Shown piece after piece: positions 46,101 through 54,754 of a stretch of 64,000 nucleotides of DNA. Positions within the stretch are counted from its first letter, which is position 1. Every line of letters starts with the position of its first letter. The DNA lies in contig CAIIXF020000011.1 of the NCBI GenBank assembly GCA_903813345.2, positions 19,139,754 through 19,203,753 on the forward strand, in the 5' to 3' direction. The notes below the pieces were generated by a model. That model had not been told where the DNA came from and did no database searches. It worked only from the letters and a program-made list of their open reading frames with translations. The stretch comes from Owenia fusiformis (lineage: Eukaryota; Annelida; Polychaeta; Sabellida; Oweniidae). The position numbers were made by a program, and so were the translations under genes.

Positions 46101-49100
46101 TCTTAAACTAATGGTTTTGCAATTTGTCAACTAGTACATCATACTTAAAACTAACATTGACATTTACATAAACATTTAATCCAATGATAGTAATTAAATA
46201 AACAATTAAATAAATAACAGATATTCCATTTTATTGATGTGAACAGCCATTACCTTTTCCTTACTAACCAGTAAAGATAATATAAATTTTATTTGATGAC
46301 CATGTAATAAACAATATTTACATTATATCCAATCTATGTGATCTTTTCAATCCTAAATATCTCAAATCATAGGAGAGGTTTCGCACAATGTAAATGTTTG
46401 GTTACACATTCACTAGATTTATTGCATCATAGAAAGTTCAATTATCATGATTAAAATGAGATGCAAATACATCTTAGCTATAACCCAATGTGCGAAATGT
46501 ATCTATTATCTCAATATTTAGACTTTAAAGTTATAAAGTTTAACTCAACTGCATTGATTAGCACTTACCAAGAAATAAATGAAGCTGTGTCATTGTAGTA
46601 ACACGCTAGACTTTTGATCCACATACAGTTTGTAGGAGTTCAAATCTCCATAATTTTCAACCACCTTTTATACTGAATTTATACGGATTTTGCACACAGG
46701 CATGATTTAGCTGTTTTTCTTGCTATTGTTAAAGTTTAATTGGAATTTAGAAATTGACTTGCGTATACATGATGTTTATAGATTAGTTTTGCAAACTCAT
46801 TCCATTTATTAAGAAATTTATAGTCCTTGACCATTAATTGAATATTTTAAGATATTAATTTATATTGTACATGTACTTACAAATTGAAGTCATTTTATGT
46901 GTCTTGTATCACGTACATGTAGTAGCATGATATGGTGGAAATCATGTCTTCTTTTTATAGCTTATCGCAATCAGGTATCTGATAAACCAACCATGTACTG
47001 TATTGAAGCTTTATACCCAGAGTGATATTCATTAAATTGCTTTAACTTTGTCAACTTACGCAAAGAATGTGTTAAAATTTCATCCCATATGAGATATATT
47101 ATTACGAAAAAAAGAAAACAACAGACTATCATTGTGAATAAATCATTATCCCACCGAACGAAGTTCGAGGGGGATATAGAAAAGCCGTCCGTCCGTTCGT
47201 CCGTCCGTTCGTCCGTTCGTCCGTTCGTCCGTCCGTCCGTTCGTCCGTTCGTTCGTTCGTGTGTCCGGGCAATAACTCAAATACCGGTTGACGGATTTCA
47301 TTTAAATTTTATAGGCTTATGCCTTATGGGTGTAGGACCTCTGCTCGAGAAGGAATTTTCAATATGGCCTCTAAATTCAAAATGGCGGCCATTTTTCGGA
47401 AAAAATATAATCTTTGATTTCTCAAATACTAGTAAATGGATTTGGTTCAAATTTTATATGCTGTTCCCCAGGTACAAAGGAGCCTTGCTGGAGAAGACAT
47501 TTTCAAGATGGCCACCATATTTCAAAATGGTGGCCATTTTTTGTAAAAAATCGTTATCTTTGATAACTCAAGTACCATAGAATGGATTTGGATCAAATTT
47601 TATATGCTGTTGCCTGGGTACAAAGGAGCCTTGCCGAAGAAGACATTTTTCAAGATGGCCTCCATATTTCAAAATGGCGGCCATTTTTTGTAAAAAAACG
47701 TTATCTTTGATAACTCAAGTACCATAGAATGGATTTGGATCAAATTTTATATGCTGTTGCCTGGGTACAAAGGAGCCTTGCTCAAGAAGACATTTTCAAG
47801 ATGGCCACCATATTTCAAAATCTTTGATAGCTCAAATACCATTGAATGAATTTGGTTCAAATTTTACATGCTGATGCCTAGGGACATTGTTCGAGAAGGG
47901 ATTTTCAAGATGGCAGCTAAATTTCAAAATGGCCACCATTTTTCATAAAATAATGTAACCTTTGATAAAAGTACCAGTTGACGGATTTGGATTAAATGTA
48001 TCTGCTGATGCCTTTGGACATAGGAGCTCTGCTAAAGGAGAAATCTAAAGATGACAGCTGAATTTCAAAATGGCAACCATGTTTCATAAAAACACAATCT
48101 TTGATAATTCAAATACCAGTGGATGGATTTGGCTCAAATTTTATATGGCCGCTATTTACCAAAACATGTTTTGTTCGGTGGGATTTGCTACTCCGTGGAG
48201 TTGCTGTTTTTCTAGTTAGGATTAATGTATAGTTATGTATGTTCATTAATTAAATTGCCATTGCAAATAACTATGATATAGTTGGTGTTTGGCATCTGTA
48301 TTAAATGGCAGGTGGTGTCATTTTGCATCTTAATACCATGCTATTTTGACATGGATGTTTACATGTTATGGTAGAATTTGATTTCAAAATCAAAATATTT
48401 TGTTTAAATGGAATCAAATTTACATTTAATATTTTGTTTAAATGGAATCAAATTTACATTTAATATTTCGTTTAAATGGAATCAAATTTACATTTAAATC
48501 AAACTGACATTTCCCATGCGTAATATATCCTTAAAAGTTGAAATGATTCAGATGTGATAAAAGGAGGCAAGCAAAGCAGCTTTGACTCAAATGTTAATTG
48601 AACAGAAAAGGAGCTGTGCCATTTACCACACACATTCAAACATGTTTGGATACTGTTTTTCAGGTGTCATGGTTAAACTGAGACAATTCTATGCTTTAAC
48701 TAACTACAGTATAAAAGATGTGTGGTTGGCATCAGATGTGACTCACTATGCATCCTCCTATGCAGATAAAGGTTGGGGTTGTGGCTATAGAAACTTACAG
48801 ATGTTACTTAGTAGCCTAGCAACTAGTCCTACGTATGAGGAAGTCTTGTTCAATGGTAAGTGATTTAGTATTGTATTAAGCCCATGTGTTACCCCTCCCA
48901 CAGGGGTAAAGAGTGAAATACATTGATGGTGAGACAAGATGCAAAACTTAATTCCACTGATGATGTCAGCCTGTAAATGAAAATAATTTGACTACCAGTA
49001 TTATTTCCACATCACACATAAAAGATCCCATACGAAAATGCCTTATTTGTTTAACTTGAAAAACTTGAAAATTTCATTGCTTTTTAAAGTGCGATATTTA

Positions 49101-51092
49101 TCGCTGTGTGTCTTGTTTACTGTTATCATGATATAAATTCAAGGAAGACCCCTTATACCATCTATTTAGTGTTATGCTAATCTGTGTTCCAGGAAGACCC
49201 CTTATACCATCTATTCCAAAGATCCAAAGACTCATAGAAGCTGCTTGGATAAAAGGCTTTGATGTTCAAGGAGCAGGTCAACTAGGCAATCAGCTCGTTA
49301 ACACAAAGAAGTGGATCGGTGCTACGGAAATTGTTGCAACATTATCTTCATTGAAAATAAAGTAAGTCAATGATTTGGATTAATGGTGGAACATCGATTT
49401 GAAAAAATTTCAAGTTCATCTTAGGTAATCATCATCAATCGTAGAAATTTATCAGGCCCATAGTCAAGGGGGGTCAGATTTTGAAAAATTCCAGGGGGGT
49501 TCACTTTTGACAATTTTGGTCCAAAAATGGCCAAAATCACTTAAAAAGTGTTCAGAATGATGAAAAACTGCATGATTTTGAAAAAAAATTGGCCAGGGGG
49601 GAGTGATGAGCGAACCCATCGAACCCCCCCCCCCCCCTGGCTACTGGCCTGTTTATTACTCAGAGATAGCAATGGTTATCTATCTTATGTAAATGTGAAA
49701 TGTGGTGTTGAATTTCGCCAATATGGTGGCGATGTTTCAGCAAAAGCTGTGAAGACACTTCTCGGTGACTCCAAAGCCTCAAACTTTTATATCACCACCT
49801 GTGGTTGGCAGTTTACATTCGACATTTGATGGTTGACGTCTGTAACAAATGGCAGGTGGTGATATTTTGTATGTCAATGTCTTGTTTCCATATGCCAGGT
49901 GTTAGCTTTACCTGCTGGTCCTGGTGGGCCACACTATATCTATTTGGTGAAGCATCACATCTGAGCTCACCAACTCTAGTTCATCCTATTTTTGCAGGTG
50001 CCAATTGCTGGATTTCCATGCTCCCTCTGGTCCCAATGGTTCTCATCCACGTCTGTTCCAGTGGGTTAGGGACTACTTTGCAGCACACACTGACTTCAAA
50101 CCACCATTGTTTTTCCAGCATCAAGGTATTTGTTAAAGGCACCATAGTCTTAAAGGCACCATAGTCTTGCATTATGCCTCTTGTCCCCCCCCCCTAAGAG
50201 GTATATATGTTAGTTGGGGGGAGTACACAAGTTCCATGTTCCTTCAATACCAGTCAGTTTATCATCACTTAAACTGACCTGCCAGTTATGACCCCAATGT
50301 CCAAATTCATTCAGATTGAGAAAAGATCTACTTCATTCAAAAATAGTAAAGTTGTAACAATTTTTCAGAAAGTTACATCTCGTCTCTAGACTTTGTTGCA
50401 CCTTTAACTGGACTAATGTGGCTAAATCTTTGTGAAAAGATGCATTGTTGCATTCATGGTATATCCAAGTGCTGTATACTTTAACAATGAAATGTCCACT
50501 GTCTTTCACAATTATGTGATTGTATTGATTGAACCTGTTTGATTATGAAATGTGTTTTTTGATACTGCTAAACAATGCATTGAACTTCCTGAATAAGAAA
50601 ACTAAATGAAAAATATTTTACTTCAAGGCCACAGTAGAACCATAGTTGGCATTGAAGAAGTTCGAGACAACTCACTACGAATGTTGATATTCGATCCTAG
50701 TCAGGCTAAGAAGCAGATGCAACAGTTCCATGAGAACATTAACGGCAATGTGTTGCGGACAATACGGCGTACTGTACATGGGATGAAGGCCAAGCAGTAT
50801 CAGATTGTGGCAGTAGTTGGGGTACTCTCTGATGAAGAATATGAGGTAGGATTTATAACGCTGAAAATTTGTACCGGATTACCTTTCTAATGTAAAGACT
50901 TCTCAATTTGAACATATTTTTGTCCAATTTGTTGTAATAACTCTTAATCAAATCAGTTTTGAATATTCTGTTTTTACATTTGTTTTGAACACTTTTTTTA
51001 CATGTGTTTTGAACACTTTATTTCTACATGTGATTTGAACAATTTTGTTTTTCCAGGCTAGCAAGGTACTTAAATCAGACAGGATTGCCTAG
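28136..51092 (+). CDS. ZUP1: ZUP1 (ZUFSP): zinc-finger K63-linkage ubiquitin peptidase, complete CDS, 687 aa
   Basis: Coding exons: 28136-29098, 29723-29810, 30211-30311, 31023-31191, 48664-48855, 49193-49361, 49998-50125, 50628-50845, 51057-51092. All phases agree and the stop is TAG at 51090. ZUP1 is a DUB cleaving long K63 chains and is linked to genome stability. It has five C2H2 fingers starting near Cys11, Cys39, Cys208, Cys272 and Cys323. A charged MIU-like helix follows (AQEMERREREAAKQQEEKDF), then the YGMDSSGSYKQQ block. The C78-type papain-like domain has catalytic Cys480 in DKGWGCGYRN, His605 in QHQGHSRTIVGIE and Asp626 in LIFDP. The His-Asp spacing of 21 equals the human protein's. 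Length is ~110 residues above human (578), mainly in exon 1, which carries an extra finger. Intron 4 is 17.5 kb and hosts two VWD genes on the other strand. Exon 1 uses the first ATG after a clear acceptor. Confidence 0.95.
30714..30855. repeat. 24-bp minisatellite, about 6 copies
   Basis: Unit GATGGGTGTCACATAAACCT plus TTGG in ZUP1 intron 3. The 24-bp length is a multiple of three, so frames stay open on both strands for about 60 codons; this is not coding. Confidence 0.9.
31995..32104. repeat. ~110-bp dispersed repeat, copy 1
   Basis: AGTCTTGATTCAAGTCTCTT, then 'ccctcctctccttatcttcctcaacacttgtgg', ending TCACAAGGGCTTTAGCAAGAC. Related sequences: 42645-42730, 53031-53130 and 63930-64000. 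Ends GTCTTG / CAAGAC are inverted, as in a small MITE. Confidence 0.55.
32122..36405 (-). CDS. Secreted VWD-domain protein, paralogue 1, complete (358 aa, seven coding exons)
   Basis: Coding exons on the minus strand: 36405-36393, 36141-36070, 35441-35314, 34780-34610, 34317-34138, 33697-33498, 32434-32122. Phases match throughout. The 13-nt first exon plus exon 2 gives MALLGILSFLACFLVHASNA, a clear signal peptide. Then comes a single von Willebrand type D domain: CRSQGEVHYWSLDGLGYHH, WTKYVEVELRRLTIRLGQ, and the hallmark KVNGLCQNFDGDAMNDW (usual GLCGN(F/Y)(N/D)GD). A cysteine-containing C8-like tail ends CGNFNFVC and a short extra segment. I do not recognise a specific orthologue; VWD domains build mucin- and zonadhesin-like extracellular assemblies, but this is a single-domain soluble protein with no TIL repeats. 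It lies wholly inside ZUP1 intron 4, antisense to ZUP1, with a close tandem paralogue at 41.0-45.9 kb. Confidence 0.88.
32920..33000. promoter_or_regulatory. Cluster of CRE, E-box and CCAAT motifs in VWD1 last intron
   Basis: Perfect TGACGTCA at 32928-32935, two CACGTG E-boxes at about 32949 and 32971, and CCAAT at about 32981 and 32996. They lie inside the 1-kb intron between VWD1 exons 6 and 7. No transcription start is evident. They could be part of an old repeat, since similar CCAAT/CRE groups occur at 44.25 and 54.91 kb. Confidence 0.35.
33821..33862 (-). pseudogene. Partial duplicate of VWD1 exon 6 (first ~42 nt)
   Basis: On the minus strand GTGGAGTTTGATGGTTTTGC and the next ~22 bases repeat the start of exon 6 (33697 downward), 165 bp upstream of it. 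The acceptor-like TATAAG is preserved but there is no donor. The copy is absent from the equivalent intron of paralogue 2, although the sequence up to 'catgaagaca' is conserved there, so it arose after the gene duplication. Confidence 0.8.
34781..35205 (-). repeat. Tandem array of copies of the VWD1 exon 4 acceptor junction
   Basis: The sequence just upstream of exon 4 consists of about 9 degenerate ~40-bp repeats. On the minus strand each reads 'ATT(A/T)(C/T)TT.CTTAAAGGTTCTGTC' then TAAGAATTGG. The real junction reads CCTTAAAG|GTTCTCTC then TAAAAATTGG. Each unit therefore copies the pyrimidine-poor acceptor, the AG and the first ~18 exon bases. The homologous array in paralogue 2 is at 42962-43215. 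Confidence 0.85.
36635..39016. mobile_element. Nested element: GTCACCACC/GGTGGTGAC ends with a tandem-repeat core
   Basis: Begins TTATGTCACCACCAAAAGTG (itself a hairpin, TATGTCACCAC/GTGGTGACATA) and ends AGGTGGTGACATTTTGTCAT then GTTAATGCCTTGTTTT. Inside are a GC-richer GGCGGTTGG stretch and the ~135-bp minisatellite. Short sub-terminal inverted repeats plus a tandem core and a conserved tail recall Helentron/HINE-type or Pearl-type elements of invertebrates, but I could not establish the class. A short diverged relative is at about 49790-49890. Confidence 0.65.
36831..38990. repeat. ~135-bp minisatellite, about 16 copies
   Basis: Successive CTACATGTTCTCAGAAATTC landmarks lie about 120-165 bp apart, mostly 134-138. 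Each unit contains TTTGACCTTCAATGACCTTC then TCAAGGTCAAAAAAGGTCAA, a dense set of AGGTCA half-sites including TCAAGGTCA and AGGTCA-4-AGGTCA. Confidence 0.9.
40290..40530 (+). pseudogene. ZUP1: Dead duplicate of ZUP1 exon 5 and its upstream intron
   Basis: The stretch aligns along its length with 48535-48760: 'aaatgattcag', 'AACAGAAAAGGAGCTGTGCC', 'CTGTTTTTCA(A/G)GTGTCATGG' and 'ATGGTTGGCATCAGAT(A)TGACTCACT'. The acceptor AG of the true exon is changed (CAGG to CAAG). The frame used by ZUP1 meets a TAG nine codons after GTC ATG GTT AAA. Homology stops before DKGWGCGYRN, so the catalytic cysteine is not included. Confidence 0.85.
40998..45934 (-). CDS. Secreted VWD-domain protein, paralogue 2, complete (352 aa, seven coding exons)
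   Basis: Coding exons on the minus strand: 45934-45922, 45625-45554, 45159-45032, 42961-42791, 42413-42234, 41846-41647, 41292-40998. Exons 1-6 have exactly the lengths of paralogue 1 (13, 72, 128, 171, 180, 200 nt). The signal peptide is MSPIGILSFLACFLVHASQA. The VWD domain again shows CRSQGEVHYWSLDGLGYHH, TIRLGQDKKVTLK and KVNGLCQNFDGDAKNDW. The C-terminus ends at CGNDDFTCEGL, seven residues shorter than paralogue 1. Nearly all cysteines are shared. Intron 3 has been enlarged by a 1.5-kb repeat (43.34-44.89 kb) absent from paralogue 1. Product is secreted by inference; specific function unknown. Confidence 0.88.
42962..43215 (-). repeat. Tandem array of copies of the VWD2 exon 4 acceptor junction
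   Basis: Five or six ~40-bp repeats containing 'AGAACCTTTAAG(G/C)AAATAATATCTG' (plus strand) directly next to the true acceptor of exon 4 at 42961. Same design as the array in paralogue 1 at 34781-35205. Confidence 0.8.
43340..44890. repeat. Composite dispersed element in VWD2 intron 3
   Basis: Bounded by TTAGACTCAAGATTGAAAAT..CTGGAGTCT at the left and TTTGAAATCTGGAGTCTTAA at the right. It contains a ~195-bp direct repeat (43691-43890 and 44540-44735), each starting GAGATATGG(C/T)GTCCGAAAAG. Between them lies a CCAAT/CRE/TATA module. A shortened relative of its centre (CCCTGCG(T/C)GCAGAGTCTAG, GAAGACGAAGCTCTCT, ATGCAAAGGGTA) is at 62860-62945. Confidence 0.65.
44165..44345 (+). promoter_or_regulatory. 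Orphan promoter-like module (CCAAT, CRE, TATA, donor)
   Basis: GCGCCAATCAG at about 44188, ATTGG at 44249-44253, TGACGTCA at 44273-44280 and CATATAAAG at about 44292, in order and spacing like a pol II core promoter. About 45 bp downstream is GGCGCG|GTGAGTT, a good splice donor. No gene follows on the plus strand; it sits inside the composite repeat. Confidence 0.4.
45935..47130. other. ZUP1 intron sequence, no gene seen
   Basis: AT-rich. The first ~230 bp are homologous to the region upstream of VWD1 exon 1 (36406-36589), including the empty site of the MITE near 46146. Nothing else recognised. Confidence 0.5.
47135..48215. repeat. Dispersed repeat with GTCC/GTTC microsatellite
   Basis: Starts TTATCCCACCGAACGAAGTT, then a (CCGT)n/(TCGT)n tract (47180-47262). 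Five or six segments follow, each with 'AAAATGG(C/T)GGCCATTTTT' and 'ACAAAGGAGCCTTGCT'. It ends GTTCGGTGGGATTTGCTACT. Same family as 19.3 and 23.6 kb. Confidence 0.85.
49142..49168 (+). pseudogene. ZUP1: Short duplicate of the start of ZUP1 exon 6
   Basis: AGGAAGACCCCTTATACCAT then CTATT is repeated exactly 49 bp further on, where it is the true exon start (49193). The upstream copy is also preceded by an AG (TTCAAG), so it offers a second 3' splice site. Confidence 0.85.
49785..49890. mobile_element. Short diverged relative of the GTCACCACC/GGTGGTGAC element
   Basis: ATATCACCACCTGTGGTTGG at the left and GGCAGGTGGTGATATTTTGT..CAATGTCTTGTTT at the right. These match the ends of the 36635-39016 element without its tandem core. 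A similar half-copy lies near 48281-48345. Confidence 0.6.
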
Positions 51093-51687
51093 GAAGAAGG
51101 TCAGTGAAGTCAAACTAGGACTGGGACATGCAGCCTTACTAGTCTATGAACCTGTGTGCAATATGTAAAATAGACCTGTGTGTTAAAGAGACCTGTGTGT
51201 TCAAGTGACCTTTGTGGATATGGACCTGTGTCTCAATAGACCTGTGTGTTAAATAGACCTGCAGTTCATTCAGTGAAGCGAGCAAAATTTTATGTGGATA
51301 AGTTCATTTTTGGAGTTGAAAACATTGGAAAAAATTGCTTATGAGATGCAAAAACTGTTTGTACTTTACCATCTTTTGCTTGGTTTTTCTCCATATTGAA
51401 CAGGAAATAAGATTCAAGTATTTCCCACCAGAAGGGATTAAGGGGATTTTTTGTTTAGTAGAACTTGCACAATTAATAGATATTATACAACCCTTTCCTT
51501 TTTGAAAATATTACAAATATCAGAAAAACTTGCTTCTTTAGTGAGTTAACGGGTACATGCACTTCGCTGACTAGGCAAGGAATTTCTTCAAACTAGTTTG
51601 ACAGAAAAACAAGTTTGTATCAGAGGGTTTGAGTCTTGAGTACATATGGGATCAGAATTAGAGAAACTGAGCTCTTAAATTTGAATG

Positions 51688-51852
51688 CAGTAAAACCTGT
51701 ATACATGGAACACACTCTAAACTGGCCAAAATAATTCTTCATAGACCGATGTTCCTTACAGAGAGGGTTCATTAACATACCTGCTTTTTATGATGATGAT
51801 GATGATGAGAGGTGTTCCTTATAGAGAAGTGTTCCATCTGACAGGTTTTACT
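51688..51852. mobile_element. CAGTAAAACCT MITE
   Basis: CAGTAAAACCTGTATACATG at the left and CATCTGACAGGTTTTACT at the right, with GGAACAC / GTGTTCC inverted inside and a short (GAT)n tract at the centre. Confidence 0.7.
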
Positions 51853-53374
51853 TAGAGAGTATTGAGAGTAAAATTTTATGAAAACGGCACATAATGTCAT
51901 GTTCTTGTCATCGTTATTAAAGAAAATGGGCTATATCAGTGTAATCGGGCAATATCGGTGGATATATTTGATATAGCCCAATTACTTTCCCATTGACTTC
52001 CATATAAATGATTCCCAAGGTATGTAATACTGCAATATATTGCACTGTAATTCTGGCTGTGTTAATGAACAATGGGCCAGATGTATGTTTTAAGGTATAT
52101 TGTATAAAAACTCATAGAGGAGAATCTCATAAAAGTCTATTTAAGGCAGGAGTAGAATGTTTACTCCGCCTCTATAAGGCCTACATCTTTACATTACAGG
52201 GGGTGATGCACAAAGCGCAAACATAAGGCAACTGCAATTCTATAAGGGCTTGTACAAAGCAAGTGATTTCTAGAAATTGTACTTTGTAATTTACATGTTT
52301 TTGACTTACATTATTTTGTGGGTGTCCTAATATATTATCTCCATTTCATGTATTAGAATTTGCAAATAACTTTTTAATTGGACAGAACTGTATTCAAGCA
52401 AAACTGTATGCATAACAGTCCTATTGTAAACATATTTTTATTCCATATGTGTGACTACATAAACTGTACTATACATAATGCATGTACATATACACGCTAC
52501 AATGCATTCTGAGAATATCAGGAACACAGTTTAACCAAAGATTTACTTGTCTTTCTCTATACACATAGGTGTTGTATCAGAATATATGTACAGTATATCT
52601 AGCTCAGAGGTGAAGTATTTAATGTTTTACATATTACACATCTGTGAAGATGTTGTTTGTGTACAGCTGTAGTTACAGGGTGACCACATAAGTTAAGAAA
52701 TAGGTTCAGTTGTAACAGCAATATTTATCATATTTATAATAGTTGTCCGGCTTATTCCTAAACCAATCGATTAGAATTATATGTTTATCTGCAAAATTGT
52801 TACTGTGGTTGCTATGGTAAAATAAGACAGTGTAGGGGTACCATAAAGTCAGTGCACATTTTTAATTGATGAGTATTCAAGCATTAATATTTAAAAAATG
52901 TGAGTGCAAATACAATTATTTTCCTCTTTAAAATATTTAAGGGACACTGATCAATAGTGATGAAATGCCTACTATGAATCTATGTTCCAAGTATGCATGA
53001 AAATTAAAGAGTGCCATATTTACCCTTAAAAGCTAGTCTGGCTTCAAGACTCTGGACACCTCTCTTATCTACTTCAACAATAGTTGTAATAGGGGGGGGG
53101 TGTTCACAAGGGCTTGTATCTAGACTTGTAGCCATTTTTAAACTTAGGATTGAAAGTGTCATATGCATCTTCATTTCGATAAACTGGGAGGAAACTTTCA
53201 ACTTAGAGAATAGTGGCAGTATTCCTTTTATGAACCAGGGAAGTCAAAATGAAAATCACATAGATCATTGGAAAATAGGCATTGAAATCGAATTCAACTC
53301 TTTTGTAGTTTATTGGCAAGATTATTAAAGTTAAGGAGGAGTTCATGATGGTTACAAAATGTGACATTCTTGTA

Positions 53375-53498
53375 CAGTAAAACCTGTGGCAATTCTTCAC
53401 ATTTTAAGGTTTTACAAACATGTAAGGCAATGGGAGATAACAATTTTGGGACCCAAAAATTTTTTTTTGAGAGGTGTTTGGATATACTGGTTTTACTG
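53375..53498. mobile_element. Short CAGTAAAACC MITE with TA target duplication
   Basis: TA|CAGTAAAACCTGTGG at the left and ACTGGTTTTACTG|TA at the right: perfect ends in 124 bp, with TA on both sides. Confidence 0.8.
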
Positions 53499-54754
53499 TA
53501 CTTTAAATTAATGAAAATGTGGATTGCATGAAGTATATCTGCTTCGATGTGTTTTGCTCACAAAGTTAAGCTTCCAATTAAGTCTAGTTTTCATAAAAAC
53601 AGAAAACAGGTAACTTCTGATTGGTCCATAGAGAGCTCCTTTTTATAAGTGTACTTCTACTTAATTTGGCGGATTTACTGTTTTGAACATTTGGCGGCTA
53701 CTTAATTTGGCATGCTTGAAATATTACAATGCACTAGTGGGGCTAATTTACATGGTACTAAAATTACCATGGAATTTGGCAGGTACTTAATTTGGGGGAC
53801 TTTAGAGATTTGCCAAATTAAAACAGCCGCTAAATCAAATAGAAGTACAATATACCAATCAGATCCAAGGAAGATAAGCGGCCATTATTCAAAAATTATC
53901 TGCCATTGTCTGGCATGAACCATTTAGTAACAATAATGAATATTTCTATAAAGTTCCCTTTTAGACTATTGGGACCAATGTTGTCTTTATAATAGTCTGT
54001 GACTATGAGTATCATGGTAATATTTAAACCTGTTTGGTTGTGCTAGTCTTCAAGATATGGGAAATATTGTTACCAAATTGGTCCATGTCAGGTAACGGAA
54101 TATCAAGTCTGAATAATGTCTGCTAATCCTCCTTGAATCAGACACAAAAGTTTACGAGTTATAAGTAAGTTTTTTATGTTTGTATGGTGAATACCCTTGT
54201 TTTGCTCAAGCTCTGATGTTCCCTTGTACCATTCCATTATTCCAACATGGGATGTTTTATTTGTTCTTTGTTTATAGATATCTATGTTATGAATATTTCA
54301 ATTTTACAATAAATATAAGTTTAAAAAAACTGAATGTTGTGTAAATCAATTTAAATCTGACACAAAATTAGAACATGAATAGCAGGGGTATTTAAAGGGT
54401 CTTTTTTGCAGTGCCCCTTTTTACAGGAACAGCTTTTGTCTGAATTGTACAAAATTTTCACTTTTTTAAATCCTTATTTTAGAATAATAACCATAAACAA
54501 ATAATTTACACAGAACAAATAGTTATTGAACTGATGTTTGAATTTTGACTGACTGAATTTTTGGGGTAAAATCCAGACACCGTCTATTTTTACCACGGAT
54601 AAAAGAACCGTGTTAAATTGACTTTCAGAATAATCATTTTGCATTCAGTTGTAAATTATGTGTAGAGCCAACAAAACATTCTAATAAAAAGCAAGCCCAA
54701 TGTCCTGTTAAAGGACCCCTATACTTATTATAGAAAATGGATTCTAACATTACT

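Larger units (their letters stand above)
51093..54750. other. ZUP1 3' flank; no gene seen, two MITEs
   Basis: Immediately after the ZUP1 stop a short GACCTGTGTGTT tandem (51165-51265) lies in the probable 3' UTR. CAGTAAAACCT MITEs occupy 51688-51852 and 53375-53498. A copy of the ~110-bp dispersed repeat is at 53031-53130. No coding potential was recognised in the rest. Confidence 0.5.

Noticed and set aside
49805-50164. 119-codon plus-strand frame over ZUP1 exon 7
   Set aside because: Wrong frame; the conserved frame of the exon (KCQLLDFHAPSGPNGSHPRLF) differs and fits neighbouring phases.
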